Shown piece after piece: positions 36,844 through 44,142 of a stretch of 64,000 bases of DNA. The notes under the pieces are model-generated. The model saw only the letters and a program-made list of their open reading frames with translations, did not search any database and was not told the DNA's origin. Location of the stretch: NCBI GenBank assembly GCA_013360915.1, contig JABWAT010000004.1, forward strand, positions 62,001-126,000. Direction: 5' to 3'. Made by a program: the position numbers and the translations under genes. Position 1 is the stretch's first letter, and every line of letters begins with the position of its first letter. The DNA comes from Bacteroidota bacterium. GTDB taxonomy: Bacteria; Bacteroidota; JABWAT01.

Positions 36844-37337
36844 CCACAACCCCGATCCGGGTGGCTCTGATCATTGTTTCCGATCGGGCCTTTTCGGGGA
36901 TCCGTCCCGATAAAACGCTGCCGATTCTGCGGCCTCTCTTTTCCGAATCTTCGCGGTTTATCCTGACGGGGGAGCTGATTATTCCCGATCAGACCGAGCA
37001 GATCCGCAATGCCCTGGCCGGCCAGTGCGACCATGCCGATGTGATTTTTACTTCTGGAGGAACCGGATTGGCCCAGACCGACCGAACTCCCGAGGCAACC
37101 CTGTCAGTTTCTGACCGGATCGTCCCGGGAATTTCTGAATTCCTTCGCCGGAAATCCGAGGAGAAAACCCCTCACGCCATTCTCTCCCGGGGAGTGGCTG
37201 TGACCCGCGGAAAGTCACTGATTATCAATCTGCCAGGGAGTCCGGCCGGTGCAGCCGACTGCGTTCAGTGGTTGCTTCCCCTGCTTCCGCATGCGGTATC
37301 GCAACTGACCGGCAATCCCGATTTTCTTCACCCCTGA
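36840..37337 (+). CDS. Molybdopterin adenylyltransferase (MogA/MoaB family)
   Basis: A 165-residue MPT-binding protein that adenylates molybdopterin before molybdate insertion. The start is the ATG at 36840, overlapping the moaC stop; the frame is open upstream but that part is a moaC shadow. VALIIVSDRAFSG, FTSGGTGLAQTDRTPEATL and LIINLPGSPAGAADCV are the family's motifs. The pathway here is incomplete: no moaE, moaD, moeA or moeB is in the window. Confidence 0.9.
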   Translation: MTTTPIRVALIIVSDRAFSGIRPDKTLPILRPLFSESSRFILTGELIIPDQTEQIRNALAGQCDHADVIFTSGGTGLAQTDRTPEATLSVSDRIVPGISEFLRRKSEEKTPHAILSRGVAVTRGKSLIINLPGSPAGAADCVQWLLPLLPHAVSQLTGNPDFLHP

Positions 37338-37467
37338 TCTCCGATTTAACGGATATCTAATCCACCGACAGGTGGAACCCCTTGCATCACTTCCGGGTCG
37401 GATTGTAACTTCAACCCCGGATCCGGTAACCATATACCGGAGATATGCAATCAACAGGGAGGAAGAT

Positions 37468-37656
37468 ATGGTTACCATTCAATTAAACGAACAGGAAGTC
37501 GAACTGCTGCACGACATTTTTGAAAGCTATTTCAATGATCTGCGGATGGAAATTTCCCACACAGACCGCATGGAATTCCGTGATTATCTGAAAAGCAAAG
37601 AAGCCCTTCTGCGCCGGCTCATGAAAGAGCTCGAAGCAGACATGGCTAAAAAATAA
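37468..37656 (+). CDS. Conserved small helical protein of 62 residues
   Basis: The ATG at 37468 has a strong GGAGGAAGAT ribosome site; the longer frame upstream is not needed. The protein is acidic-basic and helical: NEQEVELLHDIFESYFNDLRMEI, then TDRMEFRDYLKSKEALLRRL. Similar short proteins occur in many bacteria without known function. A large hairpin with eight T follows 34 bp downstream. Confidence 0.75.
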   Translation: MVTIQLNEQEVELLHDIFESYFNDLRMEISHTDRMEFRDYLKSKEALLRRLMKELEADMAKK

Positions 37657-37690
37657 ATAAACGGGTAAGCCCCGCCCCCATCTCTCCGCC

Positions 37691-37774
37691 GGGTTGAAAT
37701 CCCGTCAGATGGCAAACCATTCCTGTCGTGAGGTAATGGAATGTGGCTGACAATGGATTTCAACCCTTTTTTTT
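37691..37774 (+). terminator. Large branched hairpin with T run upstream of nhaA
   Basis: The outer stem GGGTTGAAATCC/GGATTTCAACCC (37691-37702 with 37755-37766) is perfect over 12 bp. Inside it GTCAG/CTGAC and CCATTCC/GGAATG can also pair around a small loop. Eight T follow (37767-37774). It ends the 62-residue gene's transcript. It is bigger than a plain terminator and lies 63 bp before nhaA, so a regulatory leader is also possible. Confidence 0.75.
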
Positions 37775-37836
37775 GCCTGGTTGAAACCGTTATCTGCACG
37801 TAATTGTTAACTTGTGCCAGATACAGGAAGGAATCC

Positions 37837-39177
37837 ATGGCTGAATCCCGCAGGCTGATTATTCTGCCGAAAACCCCCGTCGAACGTTTCGTCCAACCAT
37901 TTAACTACTTTTTCCAGGTGGAATCGGCCGGCGGTCTGTTGCTGCTGACCGCTGCGTTGGTGGCTCTGATCTGGTCCAACTCCCCATGGGCGGTTGCCTA
38001 CCAGGATTTATGGCACATCAAACTGACGATTGGTTTTGGCGATTGGCAATTGAGCAAATTCCTGTATCTCTGGATCAACGATGCATTGATGGCCGTCTTT
38101 TTTCTGGTGGTTGGCCTGGAAATCAAGCGGGAATTACTGGTCGGCGAGCTGAATTCGCTTAAAAAAGCCTCCTTCCCTCTGACGGCAGCCCTGGGAGGAA
38201 TGGTGGTGCCGGCTGCGCTTTTTACAATGCTGAATATCGGCACTCCCGGAGAGTCAGGCTGGGGAATTCCCATGGCCACCGACATTGCCTTTGCATTGGG
38301 TATTCTCAGTCTGGTTGCCCGCGGTGTACCGGTCAGCGTAAAGATTTTTCTCACCGCCCTTGCTATTATCGACGACCTGGGGGCCGTGATGGTGATTGCG
38401 CTTTTCTATACCGGAGACCTTCACATCCCCAGTCTGATCGGGGCCGGATCGGCCATGCTGGTTCTGATCCTGATGAACCGGGTGGGTGTCCGGAATCCTT
38501 CCATCTACTTTCTGATTGGCATGATCATGTGGTTCGCCCTGCTGAAATCGGGCGTTCATGCCACACTGGCCGGCGTCCTGCTGGCGACAACCATTCCTGC
38601 CAGGACCCGGCTGAACAGCACCGACTTCTCTTCGTCAATCGACAAACTGATTGGTTATTTCCGGAAGGCGGGGAATGAAGGATCCCATGTGATTCCCAAT
38701 GCCGACCAGAATGCGGGTCTGGTGGCCATTGAAACCGCAGCCCGGGAATCACAAAGCCCCATGCAGCGGATGGAAAACCGTCTTCATCCGTGGGTGGTTT
38801 TTGTTATCATGCCCGTCTTTGCCCTGGCCAATGCAGGAGTGGCGCTACCATCCGATCCGATCGGCATGGTGTTGAGTCCAACCGGCCTGGGGGTAATCGC
38901 CGGCCTCTTTATCGGTAAACCGGTGGGAATCCTGCTGTTTACCTGGGTGGCTGTCAGACTGGGCTGGACTCAGTTACCCGATGGGGTCACATGGGCTCCC
39001 ATTGTGGCGGTTTCTTTCCTGGCTGGTATCGGATTTACCATGTCGCTGTTTATCGGGAATCTGGCGTTCCCTGAAGGCTATCTGCTCGATGCGGCAAAAG
39101 CCGGAATCCTGATCGGATCCCTGTTGAGTGGTCTGGCCGGCTGGTTCCTTTTCCGGCGGATTTCTACCGGAAAGTGA
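37837..39177 (+). CDS. nhaA: Na+/H+ antiporter NhaA
   Basis: Inner-membrane antiporter of about 12 helices that exports Na+ or Li+ for H+. The ion-binding aspartate pair is in LAIIDDLGAV, MATDIAFALGIL and GVHATLAGVLLA are conserved helices, and GFTMSLFIGNLAF closes the core. The ATG at 37837 after GGAAGGAATCC gives 446 residues; the frame opens 11 codons earlier. A 60-residue hydrophilic loop (about 255-320) is longer than in E. coli NhaA. It is convergent with the Smr gene, overlapping by 14 bp. Confidence 0.95.
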   Translation: MAESRRLIILPKTPVERFVQPFNYFFQVESAGGLLLLTAALVALIWSNSPWAVAYQDLWHIKLTIGFGDWQLSKFLYLWINDALMAVFFLVVGLEIKRELLVGELNSLKKASFPLTAALGGMVVPAALFTMLNIGTPGESGWGIPMATDIAFALGILSLVARGVPVSVKIFLTALAIIDDLGAVMVIALFYTGDLHIPSLIGAGSAMLVLILMNRVGVRNPSIYFLIGMIMWFALLKSGVHATLAGVLLATTIPARTRLNSTDFSSSIDKLIGYFRKAGNEGSHVIPNADQNAGLVAIETAARESQSPMQRMENRLHPWVVFVIMPVFALANAGVALPSDPIGMVLSPTGLGVIAGLFIGKPVGILLFTWVAVRLGWTQLPDGVTWAPIVAVSFLAGIGFTMSLFIGNLAFPEGYLLDAAKAGILIGSLLSGLAGWFLFRRISTGK

Positions 39178-39652
39178 TCATCAGTGCACCACTGCCACCT
39201 TTGTCGGGGGGTGCGTTTCTGACCTGCTGTATATCGTGCCGGTAACGGCTTCTCAGCAGGTCCTCGATGGCCGGTTTGATTCTTGACTGAAATCCGGGAG
39301 AACCCAATCCTTTTCCGGTGATGATCATGGCCCGTCTGACCAGACGCTCCTCAATCAGTTTATCCAGGAATTCGATGGTCACTTCGATGGCAGTGCCCAC
39401 TGTCATCAGATGAAGGTCCAGAACCGGCAACTGATTCGGTACAGTTACCACCAAGTCGGGTTCCTCTTTGCCGTCCTCTGGGTGATCCGGAACCGATTCC
39501 ATCAGATTTTTCAGGTCTTCCTTGCTCAGATCCTTCTTTTTGGGCTGAAAAGTGGTTTGCTTGTATGATTCATCCCTGTTGCCCGGCGATGGAGGCAGAT
39601 ACCCCTCCATCATGGCCTTCAGATCCTGGTCCTCATCTCTTCCTGGTTTCAT
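39164..39652 (-). CDS. Smr-domain protein
   Basis: A 162-residue protein with an Smr domain in its C-terminal half: LDLHLMTVGTAIEVTIEFLD, then IITGKGLGSPG and KPAIEDLL, the pattern of MutS2-type Smr nucleases. The N-terminal 75 residues are charged and probably unstructured. Stand-alone Smr proteins often cut RNA or DNA; here the LDLH and TGKG motifs are kept. It follows the 108-residue gene by 3 bp and may form an operon with it. Confidence 0.87.
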   Translation of the reverse strand: MKPGRDEDQDLKAMMEGYLPPSPGNRDESYKQTTFQPKKKDLSKEDLKNLMESVPDHPEDGKEEPDLVVTVPNQLPVLDLHLMTVGTAIEVTIEFLDKLIEERLVRRAMIITGKGLGSPGFQSRIKPAIEDLLRSRYRHDIQQVRNAPPDKGGSGALMITFR

Positions 39653-39655
39653 TGG

Positions 39656-39982
39656 TCAGTACCGCCGGGCCTCTTCGCACAATGCACAGGTCCAATACTT
39701 TCCCCGAGGGGGTTCCGGGTGGTCTTCCGATTCCAGAAAATCGTGCTTCCGGTGAAAATGCCAGGCTTCACACAGCTGGTTCCAGGCAGCCTTGTCTGAT
39801 GGTGCAGCCTTGAAATCAAAAAAATCGTACTTCGGGTGGATCGACTTCACAAGCGCACCAGCCAGATCGGCCACATCCATTCCCAGTCGTTTCACATCTC
39901 CCTTTTTGTTCAGCAGCTTGTAGATTCCCGGTGTCGGTGTGGGCAGTTGTTTCCGTATCTCTGCTTCAGTCAGTGGCAACAT
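39656..39982 (-). CDS. Unknown protein of 108 residues with a C-terminal CxxC
   Basis: I do not recognise this protein. The N-terminus TPTPGIYKLLNKKGDVKRLGM faintly recalls the start of GIY-YIG nuclease domains, but the second YIG motif is missing and the similarity may be chance. A tryptophan/histidine-rich segment (WNQLCEAWHFHRKHDF) and a terminal CALC could bind metal. The gene is packed between an outer-membrane protein gene (5 bp) and the Smr gene (3 bp). Confidence 0.65.
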   Translation of the reverse strand: MLPLTEAEIRKQLPTPTPGIYKLLNKKGDVKRLGMDVADLAGALVKSIHPKYDFFDFKAAPSDKAAWNQLCEAWHFHRKHDFLESEDHPEPPRGKYWTCALCEEARRY

Positions 39983-39987
39983 GGTTG

Positions 39988-40836
39988 TTACTCCTCTAAG
40001 AGAAAATCGTCGCTGTAGTCAAAAAAGAACCTCACCGTCGCACGCATGCTGTTCAGATCCCCGACCGAAAACAACCGGAGCTCGCGGTTCTGCCGGTCCA
40101 GATTGGGGATAAGATCCATCCTCAGATCAAAACTGAACCAATTGTGACTTTCCGGCAGGTACAGAAAATTCATACCCAGAATGACCACCAGGGTCGGATT
40201 CCATTGCCGGTAAACCACCGTTTGTTTTGACAGCAGGGTCGTTCCCGGCTGACCGCTGATCGCTCGTGTAACTGTGTGTGTGCCTTCCTCTTCATGATAG
40301 GAGCCTCCGACGGCCAACCCGCCATAAACATACCTCAGCGGACCAAACGGGGACCGGTAATCGCTGTACAGGATGGAAAGAAGCAATTGATTCACATTCA
40401 GCGAGGCATCACTCACCTGACTTACAGTGGTGGTGGTATCCGATAACAGGACCTCAACCTGACGGGAAAAAACATAACTGGCATTCTGATTGAAACGCTG
40501 GTAGGAGTAGGATACCTCAGCCAGAAATCCGGACCGGTATTTGACACCCCCCAGAAACCCGAATCCCAAAAATCCGGGGTAACTCGATTTAACTTTTTCC
40601 TGAAGAATGGTTCCAAAATCGAAGTGAAAACCCAGAAACGGATGACCATACGCCGATGAGACCGTGAAAATCGGCTGCACAGGAGAAAGTTGATTCCGCC
40701 GCTGATAAAAATCGGTGGTATCCTCCCGGATTCCCTCTCTGGGAAAAACCAGAATCCGGGTCGAATCAGTGACCGGTTGCGCAGACAACACGGAGACAAA
40801 CAGGCAAGAGACCATCAGCAACACAGATCGTTTCAT
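39988..40836 (-). CDS. Outer-membrane beta-barrel protein of unknown function
   Basis: A 282-residue secreted protein; signal peptide cut after LSAQ (residue 19). From residue 55 it shows repeated barrel strands such as FLGFHFDFGTIL, FLAEVSYSYQRF and YVYGGLAVGGSY, ending in RATVRFFFDYSDDFLLEE. No family recognised. It begins a three-gene minus-strand run with the CxxC and Smr genes and is divergent from the flavin operon. Confidence 0.7.
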   Translation of the reverse strand: MKRSVLLMVSCLFVSVLSAQPVTDSTRILVFPREGIREDTTDFYQRRNQLSPVQPIFTVSSAYGHPFLGFHFDFGTILQEKVKSSYPGFLGFGFLGGVKYRSGFLAEVSYSYQRFNQNASYVFSRQVEVLLSDTTTTVSQVSDASLNVNQLLLSILYSDYRSPFGPLRYVYGGLAVGGSYHEEEGTHTVTRAISGQPGTTLLSKQTVVYRQWNPTLVVILGMNFLYLPESHNWFSFDLRMDLIPNLDRQNRELRLFSVGDLNSMRATVRFFFDYSDDFLLEE

Positions 40837-40905
40837 ACAGTAAAGATATCAAACAGCCCGATGGCTGTCAGGTTCAGACCGGAAAATTAGAAGGGCATTA
40901 GTAAA

Positions 40906-40967
40906 TTAGATTTATTCCAAATAACTTGACAGAAAACGAAAACGTCCTTAACTTAGATTTGTTCTAA
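40906..40967 (+). promoter_or_regulatory. Promoter of the flavin operon with two dyad operators
   Basis: The promoter is TTGACA (40926-40931), 17-bp spacer, TAACTTAG (40949-40956). Two copies of one dyad bracket it. TTAGA-TTTAT-TCCAA (40906-40920) lies just upstream of the -35 element, and TTAGA-TTTGT-TCTAA (40953-40967) covers the -10 end and start site. The second copy is a perfect inverted repeat and the first has one mismatch; their centres are 47 bp apart. This arrangement suits a dimeric repressor, perhaps of the Fur or DtxR type. Confidence 0.72.
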
Positions 40968-40983
40968 ATAAAGGAAGTTATTC

Positions 40984-42105
40984 TTGAAACCAATTGCATT
41001 TGCAAGTGTTTTACTCATGGTTGCCGGGGTGGCATTTGCCCAGGGAACCACCTCCATCGGCGGATATGGAGAGTTACATTTCAACAAGAACACCTACTCG
41101 CCGGGCAAACCGGAAAAGGACAGGGTGGGACTCTTCGATTTCCATCGGTTTGTGCTGTATGTCGGTCATGATTTTAATGATTGGGTCAGTTTTAAATCGG
41201 AACTCGAACTTGAACATACTCAGGTGAAAAGCTCAAATTCCCAATCTGAAGTTGCACTGGAACAGGCCTTCATTGATCTGAAGTTTTCGAAACCCATCGG
41301 ATTCAGGGCTGGTATTTTCCTCATTCCGGTGGGATTTATCAATGAATTTCATGAGCCAAACACATTTAATGGTGTGGAACGACCCTCGGTGGATCGTGTT
41401 CTGATTCCCACCACCTGGCGTGAGGCGGGCATCGGGATCTATGGTGAAGTGATGGAAGGAATCAGTTACCGGTTGTATTATGTTGCCGGTCTGAATCCGC
41501 AGAAAATGAATGAAAAGGGAATCCGGGATACCCGCCAGAGCGGGTATTATTCTCAGGCCGATGACATGGCGCTCACCGGTCGGATAGAATTCCTGCCCCT
41601 TCCCGAGCTGAAAACCGGCTTTTCCTTCTATACCAGTTCACTGGAATTGAATTCTGTATATGCAGATACCCTTTCCGGCTCCCGCTTTACCTTGCTGGAA
41701 GGGGATGTCCGGTACCAGGTGGGTGATCTGAGTCTGAAAGCCGTTGGGGTGTATTCCATGGTGAGCGAGGCGACCAAACTGGTGACTGAGCTGAAGAAAA
41801 ACATCGGGGACTCACAGATGGGATACTACGTGGAAGCAGGATACAACATCCTGCCCGCTTTTCTGCCCGACAGTGAACAATCACTGACTCTGTTTACCCG
41901 CTTTGAAGAGTACAACACTCAGTATTCCCTGTCGGCCCCGGCTGTGAAAGTGGCCGGAACCGATGTAAATGAATTTACCGCAGGGATCACCTGGCTTCCG
42001 CATCCGAATGTCGCCCTGAAAGCCGACTATCAATGGATCGATGCAAGTGGTTCACCTGACATGACTCAAAAACTGAATCTGGGAATTGGTTATTATTTCT
42101 ACTGA
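40984..42105 (+). CDS. Outer-membrane porin-like protein, first gene of the flavin operon
   Basis: A 373-residue secreted protein; TTG start after AAAGGAAG, signal cut after VAFAQ (residue 20). The mature protein reads GGYGELHFNK at the start and LNLGIGYYFY at the end, with about 16 barrel strands between and the conserved HRFVLYVGHDFNDWVSFKSELELEH. Similar barrels accompany metal or phosphate uptake in FCB bacteria. It overlaps the FMN-binding gene by 20 bp, so it probably brings in the substrate that the flavin proteins reduce, or an iron complex. Confidence 0.8.
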   Translation: MKPIAFASVLLMVAGVAFAQGTTSIGGYGELHFNKNTYSPGKPEKDRVGLFDFHRFVLYVGHDFNDWVSFKSELELEHTQVKSSNSQSEVALEQAFIDLKFSKPIGFRAGIFLIPVGFINEFHEPNTFNGVERPSVDRVLIPTTWREAGIGIYGEVMEGISYRLYYVAGLNPQKMNEKGIRDTRQSGYYSQADDMALTGRIEFLPLPELKTGFSFYTSSLELNSVYADTLSGSRFTLLEGDVRYQVGDLSLKAVGVYSMVSEATKLVTELKKNIGDSQMGYYVEAGYNILPAFLPDSEQSLTLFTRFEEYNTQYSLSAPAVKVAGTDVNEFTAGITWLPHPNVALKADYQWIDASGSPDMTQKLNLGIGYYFY

Positions 42106-42655
42106 TTGGATTGCACGACGACGACAACGACCGCGATACAAGGATCGGCATCCGGCTGTAAAGGCCGGGTGCCGGTTTGCGTTTATCCTTTGCTTGCTTT
42201 TATCCCCCCAATGGCTGCAGGCTGGTGCCCGGTTAACCCTGACCTATCAGGATCTGGCCCGGCAATCGGCTGAACGCATCGTGGGAGAGGTGAGCGGTTG
42301 GGAACTTGACTCATCGGGACAGGTAACGTTTATCCGGTTTAAATCGGGTGGGGAACCATACACAGCCTTTATCGATGAGGTGAAGGGGAAAACCCAGCTG
42401 ATTACTTATCTGCTCCTGCTCAATGGTAGGGGTGAGGTGGTCGATGTGGATGTGCTGGTTTACCGTGAATCGTACGGCGGCGAAATTGACTACCCGGTTT
42501 TCAGGAAACAATTTGCAGGAAAATCCGGAACGGAACCTCCGGTCTGGAACCGGAACATCCGGAATATCAGCGGAGCAACAATATCCTGCCGGAGTATCAC
42601 TGCCGGCGTGGCCCGCCTTCTGAAATTTAATCAATTGCTTCTGACGACGAAATGA
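42086..42655 (+). CDS. FMN-binding domain protein, predicted covalently flavinylated
   Basis: A 189-residue exported protein with a membrane-spanning signal (about 28-46) and one FMN-binding domain. The flavinylation motif SGAT is at 162-165 with Thr165 as the expected FMN attachment site, in NIRNISGATISCRSIT. ApbE, which makes that bond, is encoded two genes on. By analogy with NqrC/RnfG-type domains it would shuttle electrons outside the cytoplasm. The TTG start lies inside the porin gene; no better start exists before the signal. Confidence 0.85.
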   Translation: MVIISTDWIARRRQRPRYKDRHPAVKAGCRFAFILCLLLSPQWLQAGARLTLTYQDLARQSAERIVGEVSGWELDSSGQVTFIRFKSGGEPYTAFIDEVKGKTQLITYLLLLNGRGEVVDVDVLVYRESYGGEIDYPVFRKQFAGKSGTEPPVWNRNIRNISGATISCRSITAGVARLLKFNQLLLTTK

Positions 42656-43152
42656 TGCTTATCCGCCAATGGCCGGCTGCCATACGCCGGTTTATTTTTA
42701 TTTACATGCTGATCACCACCACCGGTCTGATGATTGGTCTGGCCTTCGTCCGGAATGAAACCAACCTGTCATCAGCCGGGATCAGAGAGCATTACAACGG
42801 GACCGATCCGCAGGATGATCTTAATGATGATATCAAATTTGAAAAATCGGCAAAGGATCTGTTGCTGACCACTCATAATCACATTCTTGGTCTCAGTTCG
42901 GTCTTTTTCATCACAGCCGCCCTGTTCTGGTTTACCGGTTGGTTCAGTGAAACCTGGCGTCTGGTGATTATGGCCGAACCCCTGGTGGCTCTGGTCACCA
43001 CCTTCGGCGGCATCTGGGTGCTTCGGTTCATTTCGGGAATGGAGTGGATCACCTGGTTTATCATGCTCAGCGGACTTTCCATGTTTATCACCTTTGGTCT
43101 GATGTCGGTGGCTATCCTGACTGAAACGATCCGGAAAGGGAAGTCCGCGTGA
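42652..43152 (+). CDS. Unknown four-helix membrane protein of the flavin operon
   Basis: A 166-residue inner-membrane protein with four predicted helices (about 12-32, 78-100, 105-128, 132-156). Between helices 1 and 2 is a periplasmic loop ending in the histidine pair TTHNHILGLSS at the mouth of helix 2, which could bind haem, iron or quinone. No family is recognised. It overlaps both neighbours by four bases (ATGA, GTGA) and probably passes electrons from the membrane to the FMN protein. Confidence 0.78.
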   Translation: MMLIRQWPAAIRRFIFIYMLITTTGLMIGLAFVRNETNLSSAGIREHYNGTDPQDDLNDDIKFEKSAKDLLLTTHNHILGLSSVFFITAALFWFTGWFSETWRLVIMAEPLVALVTTFGGIWVLRFISGMEWITWFIMLSGLSMFITFGLMSVAILTETIRKGKSA

Positions 43153-44132
43153 ACCGTCGCGATTTCCTGCGGTTGGTGGGTGTGGCCGGATTGTTGTTCC
43201 CGGTCGCGCGGGTGGCTTCAGGATGGGTTCCCGATGTACGGATTCATGGTGAGCGGCGGACGCTGGTGACCCGGCAGGTGTTTGTGATGGGGTCGGTGTT
43301 CCACTTTCACCTGCTCACTCCCGATGAAAAATCAGCCTGGCAGGATCTGAACCGGGTGGTAGCCCGGCTTCGATTTCTTGAATCGGTCTGGTCGGTGTAT
43401 CTGCCAGAATCTGATCTTTCCAGATTAAATGCCTCTGCTGGCACTGATCCGGTTACCGTTGATTCATCCACCCGTCGGCTTCTTGAAACAGCAAAAGAAC
43501 TGCATGCCCTGTCGGGCGGACTTTTTGATCTGACCGTTGAACCGGTGATGCGGCTTTTCGGATTTCGCAAGGATCCCGATCAGCTGATTGATCGGCCAAC
43601 AGATAAAGAATTGGCCGCTCTGGAATCGGCCATCGGAATCGGTAATGTGGAAACAAAGGGATCTCTTGCTGCATTGAGGAACGGTATGTCGGCTGTGGAT
43701 CCCGGCGGAATCGGATGTGGCCTGGCTTTGGATGAATCGGTATCCATGCTTCGGTCGGCAGGTCATGACCGGGCCTTCCTGAATTTCAGTGGCGATGTGT
43801 TTGCATTGGGTTCTGATCCGGATGAAAACGGGTGGGAAGTGGAAATTCTGAATCCGACCATCCCCGATAAGAATGAAATCCTCCGGATCCGTGATACAGC
43901 GCTTTCCACCTCGGGGGCGTATGAAAACCGACGGGGAAATGGTCTGGTCAGCTGGGGACATATCATCCATCCGCAACACCGCCGGCCCGAAGAACCGGTT
44001 CAATCGGTTACGGTCGTGGCAAAGTCGGCCACCATGGCCGATGGTCTTTCCACGGCTGCCTTCCTGAAACCCGACCTGCTTCCTGTCTGGAAGTCCTCGG
44101 GCTATCTTACCGACTTTTCCATCCTGCTCTGA
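43149..44132 (+). CDS. apbE: FAD:protein FMN transferase (ApbE family)
   Basis: Attaches FMN from FAD to Thr of SGAT-type motifs in exported proteins. The GTG start gives MNRRDFLRLVGVAGLLFP, a twin-arginine-like signal, placing it outside the cytoplasm. The 327 residues include VMGSVFHFHL, VDPGGIGCGLALDESV (a Cys replaces the usual Lys of GIGKG), FNFSGDVFALGS-like NFSGD, HIIHP and ATMADGLSTA. Its natural substrate is the FMN-binding protein in the same operon. Confidence 0.92.
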   Translation: MNRRDFLRLVGVAGLLFPVARVASGWVPDVRIHGERRTLVTRQVFVMGSVFHFHLLTPDEKSAWQDLNRVVARLRFLESVWSVYLPESDLSRLNASAGTDPVTVDSSTRRLLETAKELHALSGGLFDLTVEPVMRLFGFRKDPDQLIDRPTDKELAALESAIGIGNVETKGSLAALRNGMSAVDPGGIGCGLALDESVSMLRSAGHDRAFLNFSGDVFALGSDPDENGWEVEILNPTIPDKNEILRIRDTALSTSGAYENRRGNGLVSWGHIIHPQHRRPEEPVQSVTVVAKSATMADGLSTAAFLKPDLLPVWKSSGYLTDFSILL

Positions 44133-44142
44133 CGGATTCCGG

